A stretch of DNA of 64,000 nt from DASTSN01 sp035549175 (GTDB taxonomy: Bacteria; Bacteroidota; Bacteroidia; Chitinophagales; Chitinophagaceae). Below the pieces are notes generated by a model, which saw nothing but the letters and a program-made list of their open reading frames with translations, did no database searches and was not told where the DNA came from. This document shows positions 33,744 through 41,992 of the stretch, piece by piece. The stretch's first letter is position 1, and the number at the start of each line of letters is the position of its first letter. The DNA lies in NCBI GenBank assembly GCA_035549175.1, contig DASZRL010000105.1:1-64000 (forward strand), given 5' to 3'. Made by a program: the position numbers and the translations under genes.

Positions 33744-35195
33744 CTACTGACCCTGGGCCAGGCTGTAGCCGCGTTTGTCGCCCCAGCGGTTGAGCAGTTC
33801 GTGGGAACAGATCTTGAAATTCCCGCTCATGCTCACATAGAGCCCGATGACGTCCTGCTGGTTCAACGCCTCGTCGCTGAGGCTTTCGAAGCGCACATTA
33901 TACTGGTTGACCAGGTTGGTGTACACCGAGCCGGTGGGCCATACCTGGGTTCCGCGGTTACTGATGTTCACGAGCTTAAACTTGACGCCGGCGTGGCGCT
34001 GGCATTTGCGGGCGATTTCCTCGGGCTGTTCGTCACTTTCAATAAAAAGGTCCACCCCGACGATTTCCTCGTGGTTGATTTCCTTGGATATCATCATGGG
34101 GTTACGCTCCAGTTTGAAGGGAACGGGCGTACCCGGCCGGTTGGGCACCACGATGCGGGGATTGACTGCCGGCTGTTTGCCGAAATTGGCAATGACGGCA
34201 TCGGCAAACTGGGTGGTGTTGACCGCAGCCGTGGAGCGGTCCCCGAAGTCCCCGGTATGGATGCCGCTTTCCAGGGTGTAGAGCAGGGCGTTTTCTATGA
34301 TCGCGGCATTTTCGACCAGGCCGACGTGCCGCAGCATGGACAGGCCGCTGAGCAGCAGCGCCGTGGGATTGGCAATGCCCCGGCCCGCGATGTCCGGGGC
34401 CGTGCCGTGGACCGCTTCGAAAATGGAAATATGGTCGCCGATATTGGCCGACGGGGCAAAACCCAGTCCCCCGACCAGGCCGGCGCACAGATCGGAAACA
34501 ATGTCTCCCTGCAGGTTGGTCAGGACGATCACGTCAAATTTGTCCGGGCGGGTGACCAGTTTCATGCACAGATCGTCCACGATCACGTCGTCCGCCTTCA
34601 GGTCCGGGTAGTCCCGGGCCACTTCGTAGAAACATTCCAGGAACAGGCCGTCGGTGATCTTCATGATATTGGCCTTGTGACCGCAGGTAATCCGGCTTGC
34701 CTGCTTGGCGCGGGCCATTTCAAAGGCGTAGCGGATCACCTGGAGGCTGCCGGGGCGCGTGATGAAGCGGCGGCTCAGTGCCACGTCATGGGTGAGCATG
34801 TGTTCGATCCCGCCATAGGTGTCCTCGATATTTTCCCGAACCACGGTGATGTCGATGGGGATGCCTGCCTTGCTGAAGACCGTGTCCACCCCGTGCAGGG
34901 TCTGGAAGGTCCGCTTATTGGCATAGGTATTCCAGGTCTTGCGGGCCGTGACGTTGATGCTTTTAACGCCCTTTCCCTTGGGGGTCTCCATCGGTCCCTT
35001 GAACAGCAGCCCCAGGGACTCGATCGACTGCCTGGCTTCCGGGGTCATCCCGTTGTTGAATCCCTTGTCAAAAACCCATTTGCCCATGTCAACGAATTCA
35101 TACTCAAGCGGTACCCGGTTGGCCTCAAAGATCCGGAGTACGGCATCCATGATTTCCGGTCCGATTCCGTCTCCCTTGGCGACTGCGATTTTCAT
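33744..35195 (-). CDS. icd: NADP-dependent isocitrate dehydrogenase
   Basis: Oxidative decarboxylation of isocitrate to 2-oxoglutarate in the TCA cycle. The isocitrate/isopropylmalate dehydrogenase fold is evident: VAKGDGIGPEIMDAVL, VRENIEDTYGGIEHM, GHKANIMKITDGLFLE, DVIVLTNLQGDIVSDLCAGLVGG and FEAVHGTAPDIAGRGIANPTA. At 483 residues it has the extra 130-residue C-terminal domain found in a subset of enzymes, including Rickettsia and many Bacteroidota. The NADP preference is inherited from family naming rather than read from residues. A TAATTTTG promoter box lies upstream. Confidence 0.92.
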   Translation of the reverse strand: MKIAVAKGDGIGPEIMDAVLRIFEANRVPLEYEFVDMGKWVFDKGFNNGMTPEARQSIESLGLLFKGPMETPKGKGVKSINVTARKTWNTYANKRTFQTLHGVDTVFSKAGIPIDITVVRENIEDTYGGIEHMLTHDVALSRRFITRPGSLQVIRYAFEMARAKQASRITCGHKANIMKITDGLFLECFYEVARDYPDLKADDVIVDDLCMKLVTRPDKFDVIVLTNLQGDIVSDLCAGLVGGLGFAPSANIGDHISIFEAVHGTAPDIAGRGIANPTALLLSGLSMLRHVGLVENAAIIENALLYTLESGIHTGDFGDRSTAAVNTTQFADAVIANFGKQPAVNPRIVVPNRPGTPVPFKLERNPMMISKEINHEEIVGVDLFIESDEQPEEIARKCQRHAGVKFKLVNISNRGTQVWPTGSVYTNLVNQYNVRFESLSDEALNQQDVIGLYVSMSGNFKICSHELLNRWGDKRGYSLAQGQ

Positions 35196-35220
35196 ATGTT
35201 ACGCTTTTGCGGATGAGGGA

Positions 35221-35228
35221 CAAAATTA
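35221..35228 (-). promoter_or_regulatory. Putative icd -7 box
   Basis: On the minus strand this reads TAATTTTG, an exact TAnnTTTG match, 25 bases before the icd ATG at 35195. No -33 TTG at the expected distance. Confidence 0.4.
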
Positions 35229-35312
35229 GCATAAGGTTCCCAAAGGACTTGGTAAAACTGCGTAAGGATTACCTACTTGTGGCTTTTTGATTAATTTTAC
35301 ACAAATGCCGCG

Positions 35313-35699
35313 ATGACCAGTAAGATCTCCGAAGGCGTCGAAGTGAGCGTAGAGACCTTCTACCAGCCGGATTACAGCAACCCGCTGCAATCCGAGTACA
35401 TGTTTGCCTACCGCATCACCCTGGAAAATCATAATGGATTTCCTGTCAAGCTGCACCGTCGCCACTGGCATATTTTTGACAGCAACGGCAGCTACCGCGA
35501 GGTGGAGGGTGAGGGGGTCGTGGGGGTACAGCCCACCCTGGCGCCCGGGGAAAAATACCAATATGTCAGCGGCTGCAACCTGCGCACGGAAATGGGAAGG
35601 ATGCAGGGCACGTACCAGATGGAAAACCTGCACAACAAAAAGATGTTCGAGGTGAATATTCCCGCCTTCGAAATGATCGTGCCCTTTAAGGGGAATTAG
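35313..35699 (+). CDS. apaG: ApaG-domain protein
   Basis: 128 residues, essentially one ApaG (DUF525) beta-sandwich domain: EGVEVSVETFYQPDYSNP, YMFAYRITLENHNGFPVKLHRRHW and FDSNGSYREVEGEGVVGVQPTL. LAPGEKYQYVSGCNL and GRMQGTYQM follow. The GxGVVGxxP and YxSGCxL elements are diagnostic. The biochemical role is unsettled (cobalt resistance, magnesium efflux and nucleotide links have been reported). ATG 35305 just upstream is out of frame and hits a stop at once, so 35313 is the start. The gene stands alone, convergent with gldB. Confidence 0.93.
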   Translation: MTSKISEGVEVSVETFYQPDYSNPLQSEYMFAYRITLENHNGFPVKLHRRHWHIFDSNGSYREVEGEGVVGVQPTLAPGEKYQYVSGCNLRTEMGRMQGTYQMENLHNKKMFEVNIPAFEMIVPFKGN

Positions 35700-35703
35700 C
35701 GGG

Positions 35704-36750
35704 TCATTTCGGTTTGTATTTGGATTCCTCCAGGATGCGCCGCGCGTCCGTTTTCATGACCTCAGCAGGCGAAAGCCCCGGGTTTTTTTCCACGAATTTC
35801 TGCACGATCTGCCAGCCTACCCAGGCGCCGATATTGCCCGGCGAGGCCTCCGGCATGCCCTGGGTAAAGGGAGCTTCCCCGATATAGGTCTGTATGGTGG
35901 CGGGTTCTACCGAATACAGGTTTTCGTTGGTGATAATGTAATTCCAGATCAGCCCCTCATTTTTCCGGCACCAGTCCAGCTGGCGCTGGGTGTACCCGGT
36001 CTTCAGCGAATCGGCCGTGCGGGGAAGAAATTTATCCAGCAGGTACCACTGTTTGCCCTTTTCAATCATCTGTTCGACCAGGGGTTTGCCGTTGCTGCGG
36101 TCCGGGAACAGATCGTCCACGATCAGTTTCATGGCGTCCGGCAGGATATAGGGTTTGGCAAACCGGCGGCTCCGGTAAAGCGGGGCTACGTTGGCGATGA
36201 AATAGTCATTGTTATAGACGGAACAGCCGGCACCGAGGTAAAACTGCAGGCTGATGCCCAGGAAATCCTGGCCCAGGAAATTGGTGGAATAATCCGAGCC
36301 CATCTGGGCCAGACCGTCGGGAGGGCCAACCAGGGTGATGATCCGCGAGGGAGTCCGGTAGTCGGGAAAGTAGTATTTGACAAAGCGGAAGGCTTCCCGG
36401 AAATCCCGTTCCAGGAAATCCAGGCTGGGGTAGGCCTGCTCCACCGAATCGTACAGCGGCCCCGTCAGGTGCAGGAACCTCCGCGTACCGGCCAGTGCCA
36501 GCGGGTTGTCCGCCCGCAGGGGCCCGAGACCCAGGACATTGCCGATGAAGATCGGCAGGAAATCGGGGTATTTCTGCTGCAGGACGGGCAGGGCGCCGGC
36601 CACCGCATTGCTGTCCACGGAAAAGAAATCCTTTTCAAAGCGCTGCACCTGCAGGTCCACGCGGATCCCGGATACGTCAGGCAAGGCGGCGTGCTGCTTG
36701 CAGGAATACAGGACAGTTGCCAGCAGGAAGGAAAGACCCAGTTGTTTCAT
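35704..36750 (-). CDS. gldB: Gliding motility lipoprotein GldB
   Basis: 348 residues. The lipoprotein signal MKQLGLSFLLATVLYSC is followed by the GldB text: VDLQVQRFEKDFFSVDSN, FLPIFIGNVLGLG, LDFLERDFREAFRFVKYYFPDY, LGISLQFYLGAG and YTQRQLDWCRKNEGLIWNYI. The last third has GEAPFTQGMPEASPGNIGAWVGW, the well-conserved end. GldB is needed for gliding in Flavobacterium and is a distant relative of zinc metalloproteases; its exact task is unknown. It is divergent from nadE with 119 bases between them, an arrangement I recall as frequent in the phylum. gldKLMN is 21 kb away. Confidence 0.93.
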   Translation of the reverse strand: MKQLGLSFLLATVLYSCKQHAALPDVSGIRVDLQVQRFEKDFFSVDSNAVAGALPVLQQKYPDFLPIFIGNVLGLGPLRADNPLALAGTRRFLHLTGPLYDSVEQAYPSLDFLERDFREAFRFVKYYFPDYRTPSRIITLVGPPDGLAQMGSDYSTNFLGQDFLGISLQFYLGAGCSVYNNDYFIANVAPLYRSRRFAKPYILPDAMKLIVDDLFPDRSNGKPLVEQMIEKGKQWYLLDKFLPRTADSLKTGYTQRQLDWCRKNEGLIWNYIITNENLYSVEPATIQTYIGEAPFTQGMPEASPGNIGAWVGWQIVQKFVEKNPGLSPAEVMKTDARRILEESKYKPK

Positions 36751-36836
36751 GGTGGTTGGAAAACGGTTATCCCGTTGATTTGTTGCCTGCGAAGATACGT
36801 AAAGATGCTGCCGGGGCCGGAAGGGCCCGGCGGGTT

Positions 36837-36865
36837 TTGCAGTTGGCAGGCACCGCGTACCTTTG
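36837..36865 (+). promoter_or_regulatory. Putative nadE promoter, leaderless or nearly so
   Basis: TTG (36837-36839), an 18-base spacer and TACCTTTG (36858-36865), an exact TAnnTTTG. Only four bases separate the box from the ATG at 36870, so the transcript should start at or within a few bases of the start codon. Confidence 0.5.
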
Positions 36866-36869
36866 CGCC

Positions 36870-38585
36870 ATGAAAATCGCGCTCGCCCAGCAGAACTACC
36901 ATATCGGCAACTTTGAACAGAATACGGCCCGGATCCTGGCCGGTATCGACTGGGCCAGAAAGCAGGGTGCGGACCTGGTGGTATTTTCAGAGCTCTGCGT
37001 CTGCGGGTACCCGCCCCGGGACTTCCTGGAATTTGAGGACTTTATCAACCAGTGCTATAAGGCCCTCGATACGATCCGCCAGCATACGCAGGGGATCGGG
37101 GTGCTGGTTGGCAGCCCGGCCCGGAACCTGCAGCCTGAGGGCAAGGATTTATACAATGCGGCCTTCCTGCTGGCCGACGGGCAGATCCAGGGAGAGGTCC
37201 ATAAGACCCTGCTCCCGAATTACGACGTGTTCGACGAATACCGGTATTTCGAACCGGCGGACCGCTGGGAGGTCCTCGCATTCCGGGGCAAGCGTCTTGC
37301 CGTGACCATCTGCGAGGATATCTGGAACATGGGAGACAACCCGCTGTACCGCATCACGCCCCTGGAGAAGCTCCTGCCCCAGCAGCCTGATGTCATTCTC
37401 AATTTATCGGCATCTCCCTATAATTATGCCCAGGACGTGGTGCGTAACAGCATTGTGAAGGCCCATACCCAAAAATATGGTCTGCCCATGCTGTACTGCA
37501 ATGCAGTGGGATCCCAGACCGAGATCGTTTTTGACGGGGGAAGCCTGGTATACGACAGCGCAGGCAGGAAGGTCTGTGAAATGAAGTATTTCGAGGAGGA
37601 TTACCAGGTCTTCCGCCTGGAGGACCTGCAGGCCCCGGGCCCGGCAGCTACGGGGAAGGCGCCGGCTGCGGCGGAGCGGTATTATTATTCCGCCACCGAA
37701 GTGGGCAGGGGGGAGGATACGATTGCGTATATCACCAGCGAAAAAAATATTGACGAGATCTGCCGGGCGCTGATCCTGGGTATCCGGGACTATTTCAGCA
37801 AGATGGGTTTTTCCAAGGCTATCCTCGGCGCCTCCGGCGGGATCGACAGTGCGGTTACCCAGGCGCTGGCCGTGGAGGCCCTTGGCCGGGAGAACGTGCG
37901 CGCCATCCTGATGCCATCGCCCTATTCCAGCGGGCATTCCGTGACCGACGCCGAACAGCTCAGCCGCAACCTGGGCAATCCCTATGACATCGTTCCGATC
38001 AACGGCATCTACCAGCGCTTCCTGGAGCAGCTGCACCCCCTGTTCGGGGATCTGCCCTTCGGGGTGGCCGAGGAGAACATCCAGGCCCGGACGCGGGGTA
38101 ACCTGCTGATGGCGATTGCCAATAAGTTCGGGTATATCCTGCTGAACACCTCCAACAAAAGCGAGCTGGCGACGGGCTACGGGACCCTCTACGGCGATAT
38201 GGCAGGCGGGCTGAGTGTCCTGGGGGATGTATACAAAACGCAGGTGTATGCCCTGGCTTCCTTCCTCAACCGTCACGGGGAACGGATTCCTGCCTCCATT
38301 CTGACCAAGCCGCCTTCCGCGGAACTCCGGCCGGGCCAGAAAGACCTGGACAGCCTGCCGGCCTATGACGTCCTGGACCGGGTCCTCTACGAGTACATCG
38401 AAATGCGTAACGGGCCGCGGGAAATCATGGCCAAGGGATTTGATGCCGCCCTGGTATCCCGGATCCTCCGCATGGTAAATACCAACGAATACAAACGCAA
38501 CCAGTTCTGCCCGATTATCCGCGTAAGCTGCAAGGCCTTCGGGGTGGGGCGCCGGGTGCCGATCGTCGGAAAATACCTCTCCTGA
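36870..38585 (+). CDS. nadE: Glutamine-dependent NAD+ synthetase
   Basis: Amidates nicotinate adenine dinucleotide to NAD+ using ammonia from its own glutaminase domain. The N-terminal nitrilase-fold half has the catalytic triad E41 (VVFSELCVCGYPPRDFLE), K112 (EVHKTLLPNYDVFDEYRYF in part) and C148 (LAVTICEDIWNMG). The C-terminal synthetase half has the PP-loop SGGIDS at 322-327 and NTSNKSELATGYGTLYGDMAGG. The 571 residues are full length. ATG 36870 is chosen because the upstream open stretch overlaps a promoter box. With nadC, two late NAD synthesis genes are present in the window. Confidence 0.95.
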   Translation: MKIALAQQNYHIGNFEQNTARILAGIDWARKQGADLVVFSELCVCGYPPRDFLEFEDFINQCYKALDTIRQHTQGIGVLVGSPARNLQPEGKDLYNAAFLLADGQIQGEVHKTLLPNYDVFDEYRYFEPADRWEVLAFRGKRLAVTICEDIWNMGDNPLYRITPLEKLLPQQPDVILNLSASPYNYAQDVVRNSIVKAHTQKYGLPMLYCNAVGSQTEIVFDGGSLVYDSAGRKVCEMKYFEEDYQVFRLEDLQAPGPAATGKAPAAAERYYYSATEVGRGEDTIAYITSEKNIDEICRALILGIRDYFSKMGFSKAILGASGGIDSAVTQALAVEALGRENVRAILMPSPYSSGHSVTDAEQLSRNLGNPYDIVPINGIYQRFLEQLHPLFGDLPFGVAEENIQARTRGNLLMAIANKFGYILLNTSNKSELATGYGTLYGDMAGGLSVLGDVYKTQVYALASFLNRHGERIPASILTKPPSAELRPGQKDLDSLPAYDVLDRVLYEYIEMRNGPREIMAKGFDAALVSRILRMVNTNEYKRNQFCPIIRVSCKAFGVGRRVPIVGKYLS

Positions 38586-38592
38586 AAGCCAA

Positions 38593-39042
38593 TCAGTGCA
38601 TGAAAGTGACCACGGCCGTCTGCGTGGTACCCCCGTAGGTGATGTTCTGGGAAAGCACCAGCTGGGAGCTGGTCAGGGTCATGAGCGTGAAACGGCCGCT
38701 GCCTCCGGTAAACAGGCTGTCCGATACCTCAAGGACGGTATCATTGGACTGCAGGGCCCAGGTGAAGGGGTTGGTCTGCGGATCCCCGGCATTGCATTTG
38801 GTCGCTCCCTCATCCCAGCTGCCGTTCCCGTTTGCCTGAAAGGTTACCGTATTGTCCATCTCGCAGGCATCGAGCTGGCTGGTCACGTCGATCCCGCCCA
38901 CCGTCACTTTCTGGATCTTCCAGGAGGCCAGCACCAGCAGATCGGTCTTGGTCTGGGGTTTGGCGGAGGGATCCCGGCTGCAGGCTGCCAGGATCAGCAG
39001 CAGGACCAGGACGCCTGCGGACACGTGCCTTCTCGCGGACAT
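38593..39042 (-). CDS. Lipocalin-like lipoprotein
   Basis: 149 residues from ATG 39042; the longer open frame upstream lacks any signal and is not used. The lipoprotein signal MSARRHVSAGVLVLLLILAAC is followed by a small beta-barrel of the bacterial lipocalin-like type: LLVLASWKIQKVTVGGIDVT, MDNTVTFQANGNGSWDEGATKCN, TWALQSNDTVLEVSD, FTLMTLTSSQLVLSQ and a final TAVVTFMH strand. A pair of Cys (in DACEMD and TKCNAG) probably forms a disulfide. Such proteins are numerous in Chitinophagaceae and have no assigned ligand. Confidence 0.75.
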   Translation of the reverse strand: MSARRHVSAGVLVLLLILAACSRDPSAKPQTKTDLLVLASWKIQKVTVGGIDVTSQLDACEMDNTVTFQANGNGSWDEGATKCNAGDPQTNPFTWALQSNDTVLEVSDSLFTGGSGRFTLMTLTSSQLVLSQNITYGGTTQTAVVTFMH

Positions 39043-39160
39043 GGTATGGGTATTTGGTTGAAAATGGGACATTCCACTGCCGAAAAGCGGGGAATCCGGT
39101 CCTGGAAAACGAATATTTGCGCTCATTTAGTATCCCGGCAAACAATTTGCTGAGTCTCAG

Positions 39161-39180
39161 TTCGTATTTTGTGTTACGAA
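39161..39180 (+). promoter_or_regulatory. Dyad TTCGTA-N8-TACGAA before the MoxR operon
   Basis: Perfect 6-bp inverted repeat (39161-39166 and 39175-39180) with an 8-base spacer, 12 bases before the MoxR ATG. A TATTTTG sequence, one base short of the -7 consensus, overlaps it (39165-39171). Possible operator or part of the promoter. Confidence 0.3.
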
Positions 39181-39192
39181 TAATCTGATTAT

Positions 39193-40194
39193 ATGCTAAA
39201 AACCGCTGAGGACATCCGGCAGCTCAATGACCGGATCGCACAATCCAGCCAGTTTGTCGACAAGCTGCGCGAAGAAATCGGCCAGGTCATCGTCGGGCAG
39301 TACCAGATGCTGGACCGGTTGCTGATCGGGCTGCTGAGTAATGGGCACGTACTGCTGGAAGGGGTCCCCGGCCTGGCCAAGACCCTTACCATCAAATCCC
39401 TGGCGCAGGCTATCCATGCCCGGTTCAGCCGGATCCAGTTTACCCCGGACCTGCTGCCCGCCGACGTACTCGGTACCATGATCTATAACCAGCAGAGAAA
39501 TGAGTTTGTCGTGCGCAAAGGGCCCATATTCGCCAATTTCATTCTGGCTGACGAGATCAACCGCGCCCCGGCCAAGGTCCAAAGCGCCCTGCTGGAAGCC
39601 ATGCAGGAGCGCCAGGTAACCATCGGGGATACGACCTACAGGCTGGATGAACCCTTTCTGGTCCTGGCCACGCAAAACCCGCTGGAGCAGGAAGGCACGT
39701 ATCCGCTGCCCGAAGCCCAGGTGGACCGTTTTCTCATGAAGGTCCTGGTCGATTATCCGGCGATGCATGAGGAACAACTCATCATCCGGCAGAATGTGCA
39801 GGGACTGAACATTCCCGCCGTCAGGCAGGTGGTGGCCGTGTCGGAGATCCTGCAGGCGCGTGAGCTGGTACGCCAGGTTTACATGGATGAAAAGATCGAA
39901 CAGTACATCCTGGATATCGTGTTTGCCACACGCCAGCCGGACCAGTACAAGCTGGAAAAACTCAAACCCCTCATTTCCTACGGGGCGTCCCCGCGCGGCA
40001 GCATCAACCTGGCCCTGGCGGCCAAGTCCCAGGCCTTTCTCAATAAGCGGGGATTTGTCATTCCCGAGGACGTCCGCAGCATCTGCAAGGATGTGCTGCG
40101 TCACCGCATCGGCCTTACCTACGAGGCGGAAGCTGAAAATGTCAATGTGGAAAATGTCATTGATGAGGTGCTCAAACAGATTAATGTACCGTGA
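39193..40194 (+). CDS. MoxR-family AAA+ ATPase
   Basis: 333 residues. Walker A GVPGLAKT at 57-64, Walker B FILADE at 116-121, followed by INRAPAKVQSALLEAMQERQVT and LATQNPLEQEGTYPLPEAQVDRF, the MoxR/RavA sensor region. The C-terminal AAA lid contains YGASPRGSINLALAAKSQAFL. MoxR ATPases act with von Willebrand A proteins in folding or metal insertion. Its stop overlaps the start of the DUF58 gene (TGATG), and a BatD-like and a VWA gene follow, giving the typical MoxR operon of Bacteroidota. Cytoplasmic. Confidence 0.95.
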   Translation: MLKTAEDIRQLNDRIAQSSQFVDKLREEIGQVIVGQYQMLDRLLIGLLSNGHVLLEGVPGLAKTLTIKSLAQAIHARFSRIQFTPDLLPADVLGTMIYNQQRNEFVVRKGPIFANFILADEINRAPAKVQSALLEAMQERQVTIGDTTYRLDEPFLVLATQNPLEQEGTYPLPEAQVDRFLMKVLVDYPAMHEEQLIIRQNVQGLNIPAVRQVVAVSEILQARELVRQVYMDEKIEQYILDIVFATRQPDQYKLEKLKPLISYGASPRGSINLALAAKSQAFLNKRGFVIPEDVRSICKDVLRHRIGLTYEAEAENVNVENVIDEVLKQINVP

Positions 40195-41066
40195 TGCTGA
40201 CAACCGCCGAGATCATAAAGAAAGTCCGCCACCTGGAGATCAAGAGCAAGAAACTGGCCAGCGACCTGTTCACCGGGGAATACCACAGCGCGTTCAAGGG
40301 GAAGGGAATGTCCTTCAAGGAGGTCCGGGAATACCATCCGGGCGATGATGTCCGTTTCATCGACTGGAACGTATCGGCCCGGTTTGGCCATCCCTTTTCC
40401 AAGGTGTTCGAGGAGGAACGCGAACTGACGGTGATGCTGCTGGTGGATATCAGCGCCTCTTCCATGTTTGGAACCCATTACGGCCGCAAAAAGGACGTGA
40501 TCGCCGAAATCGGCGCCGTGCTGAGTTTTGCCGCGGTCAATAACCAGGATAAGGTCGGCGCGATCTTTTTCAGCGATGAGGTGGAGTCCTATATTCCGCC
40601 CAAGAAGGGACGCCAGCATGCCCTGTACATCGTGCGTGAACTGCTGACCCGCGAATCCCGTCATCCCGGCACCCAGGTCGGCCGGGCCCTGCGTTTCTTC
40701 CAGAACGCCACCCGCCAAAAGAGCATTGCCTTCATCCTGAGCGATTTCCTGGATGCCGGCTACGAGGACCAGCTGCGCGTGGCCGGCCGCAAGCATGACC
40801 TGATCGGCCTGAAAGTGTATGACCGCATGGATATGGAATTGCCCGATGCGGGCCTGCTGCAGGTCCGGGATGCGGAGAGCGGGGCTACACGCTGGGTAGA
40901 CAGCAGCAGCCCGCATGTCCGCTACCAGTTCCAGCAGGAGTTTTTCCGGGTGACGGCCTACAGCACCGAGGCGTTTCGCAAGGCCGGCAGCGACCTGCTC
41001 CATATCCGGTCCGGCGATGATTATGTCAAAATCCTGCAGCGGTTTTTCTTCAGCCGAAACCGCTAA
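40194..41066 (+). CDS. DUF58 domain protein
   Basis: 290 residues from ATG 40194, which overlaps the MoxR stop by one base. The DUF58 signature GEYHSAFKGKGMSFKEVREY and HPGDDVRFIDWNVSARFG is at about 30-65. A VWA-like half follows with a MIDAS-related LLVDISASSMFG and IAFILSDFLDAGYEDQL. These proteins are soluble partners of MoxR ATPases. There is no transmembrane helix, so the protein should be cytoplasmic. It belongs to the four-gene operon 39193-43023. Confidence 0.93.
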   Translation: MLTTAEIIKKVRHLEIKSKKLASDLFTGEYHSAFKGKGMSFKEVREYHPGDDVRFIDWNVSARFGHPFSKVFEEERELTVMLLVDISASSMFGTHYGRKKDVIAEIGAVLSFAAVNNQDKVGAIFFSDEVESYIPPKKGRQHALYIVRELLTRESRHPGTQVGRALRFFQNATRQKSIAFILSDFLDAGYEDQLRVAGRKHDLIGLKVYDRMDMELPDAGLLQVRDAESGATRWVDSSSPHVRYQFQQEFFRVTAYSTEAFRKAGSDLLHIRSGDDYVKILQRFFFSRNR

Positions 41067-41074
41067 TACGCCCC

Positions 41075-41992
41075 ATGAACAAATTGCTACTGCATACCAT
41101 TGTACTGCTGCTGCTGGCCTCAGCGGGCCGGGCCCAGGGCCACACCACCGTCCGGGCCAGCCTCGACCGGGACAGCATCCTGATCGGGGGTGCCCTGCAC
41201 CTGCAACTCCAGGCGGATATCCCGGAAAATGACCCGATCCGCTTTTTTTCCCTTGACAGCCTGCCTCATTTTGAAATCCTGGACCGCGGGCACCTGGATA
41301 CGCTGAATACCAGCAACGGCACCGAACTCCGCCAGACGCTGCGGCTGACCAGTTTTGATTCGGGACGCTGGGTGATCCCGTCCCTGTCCCTGGGCGGACC
41401 GGCCGGCCCGGTGACCGATTCCTTTGCGGTCAGCGTGGGGTTCACCCCCTTTGACACCTCCCGCGATTACCACGACCTCAAGGATATCCTGGCCGTTACG
41501 GTGGAAAAGAAGCAGGACCGGACCTGGTACCTGGTGGGGGTGGGCCTGCTGGTGCTGCTGCTGATCCTGTACCTGCTGCTGCGCCGGCGCGCCGCCGCCC
41601 AACCTGCGCCCCTGCCTGCCCCGCCTGCTGACCCCTACCGCACCGCCCTGGACGCACTGGACAGGCTGGCAGCCTCCTGGCGGGCCGGGCAATTGGACGC
41701 CAAGGGTTTTCAGAGCGGCCTGGTGGGCGTGTTCCGGCTCTACCTGGAGCAGCGCCTGGGGCTGCATTCATTGCAGCAAACCACCGATGACCTGGTCACC
41801 CAGCTGCGCGGCCAGGGTTTGGAAGCGGACCTCTTCGGCCGGCTGGCCCAGGCCCTGCGCATGAGCGACCTGGTCAAATTTGCCAAATACGAACCCGCCC
41901 GCCAGGAAAATGAGCAGGTGGAACGCCAGATCCGCGAGGCCCTTGAAACCCTGGAAATCAAAAACCGGCCCGCCCAGCCTGCAGGGCAATGA
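41075..41992 (+). CDS. BatD-like membrane protein
   Basis: 305 residues. A signal peptide (MNKLLLHTIVLLLLASAGRAQG) is followed by a periplasmic Ig-like domain (VRASLDRDSILIGGALHLQLQ to SFAVSVGFTPFDTS). One transmembrane helix (TWYLVGVGLLVLLLILYLLL), an RRR stop-transfer, a Pro/Ala linker and a cytoplasmic helical domain of about 110 residues follow (LDRLAASWRAGQLDAKGF, LRMSDLVKFAKYEPARQENE). The layout matches BatD/DUF4381-type partners of VWA proteins. Its stop overlaps the start of the next gene (ATGA), so translation is coupled. Confidence 0.8.
   Translation: MNKLLLHTIVLLLLASAGRAQGHTTVRASLDRDSILIGGALHLQLQADIPENDPIRFFSLDSLPHFEILDRGHLDTLNTSNGTELRQTLRLTSFDSGRWVIPSLSLGGPAGPVTDSFAVSVGFTPFDTSRDYHDLKDILAVTVEKKQDRTWYLVGVGLLVLLLILYLLLRRRAAAQPAPLPAPPADPYRTALDALDRLAASWRAGQLDAKGFQSGLVGVFRLYLEQRLGLHSLQQTTDDLVTQLRGQGLEADLFGRLAQALRMSDLVKFAKYEPARQENEQVERQIREALETLEIKNRPAQPAGQ

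Noticed and set aside
33801..35216. 471-codon frame antisense to icd
   Set aside because: The complementary strand encodes full-length isocitrate dehydrogenase.
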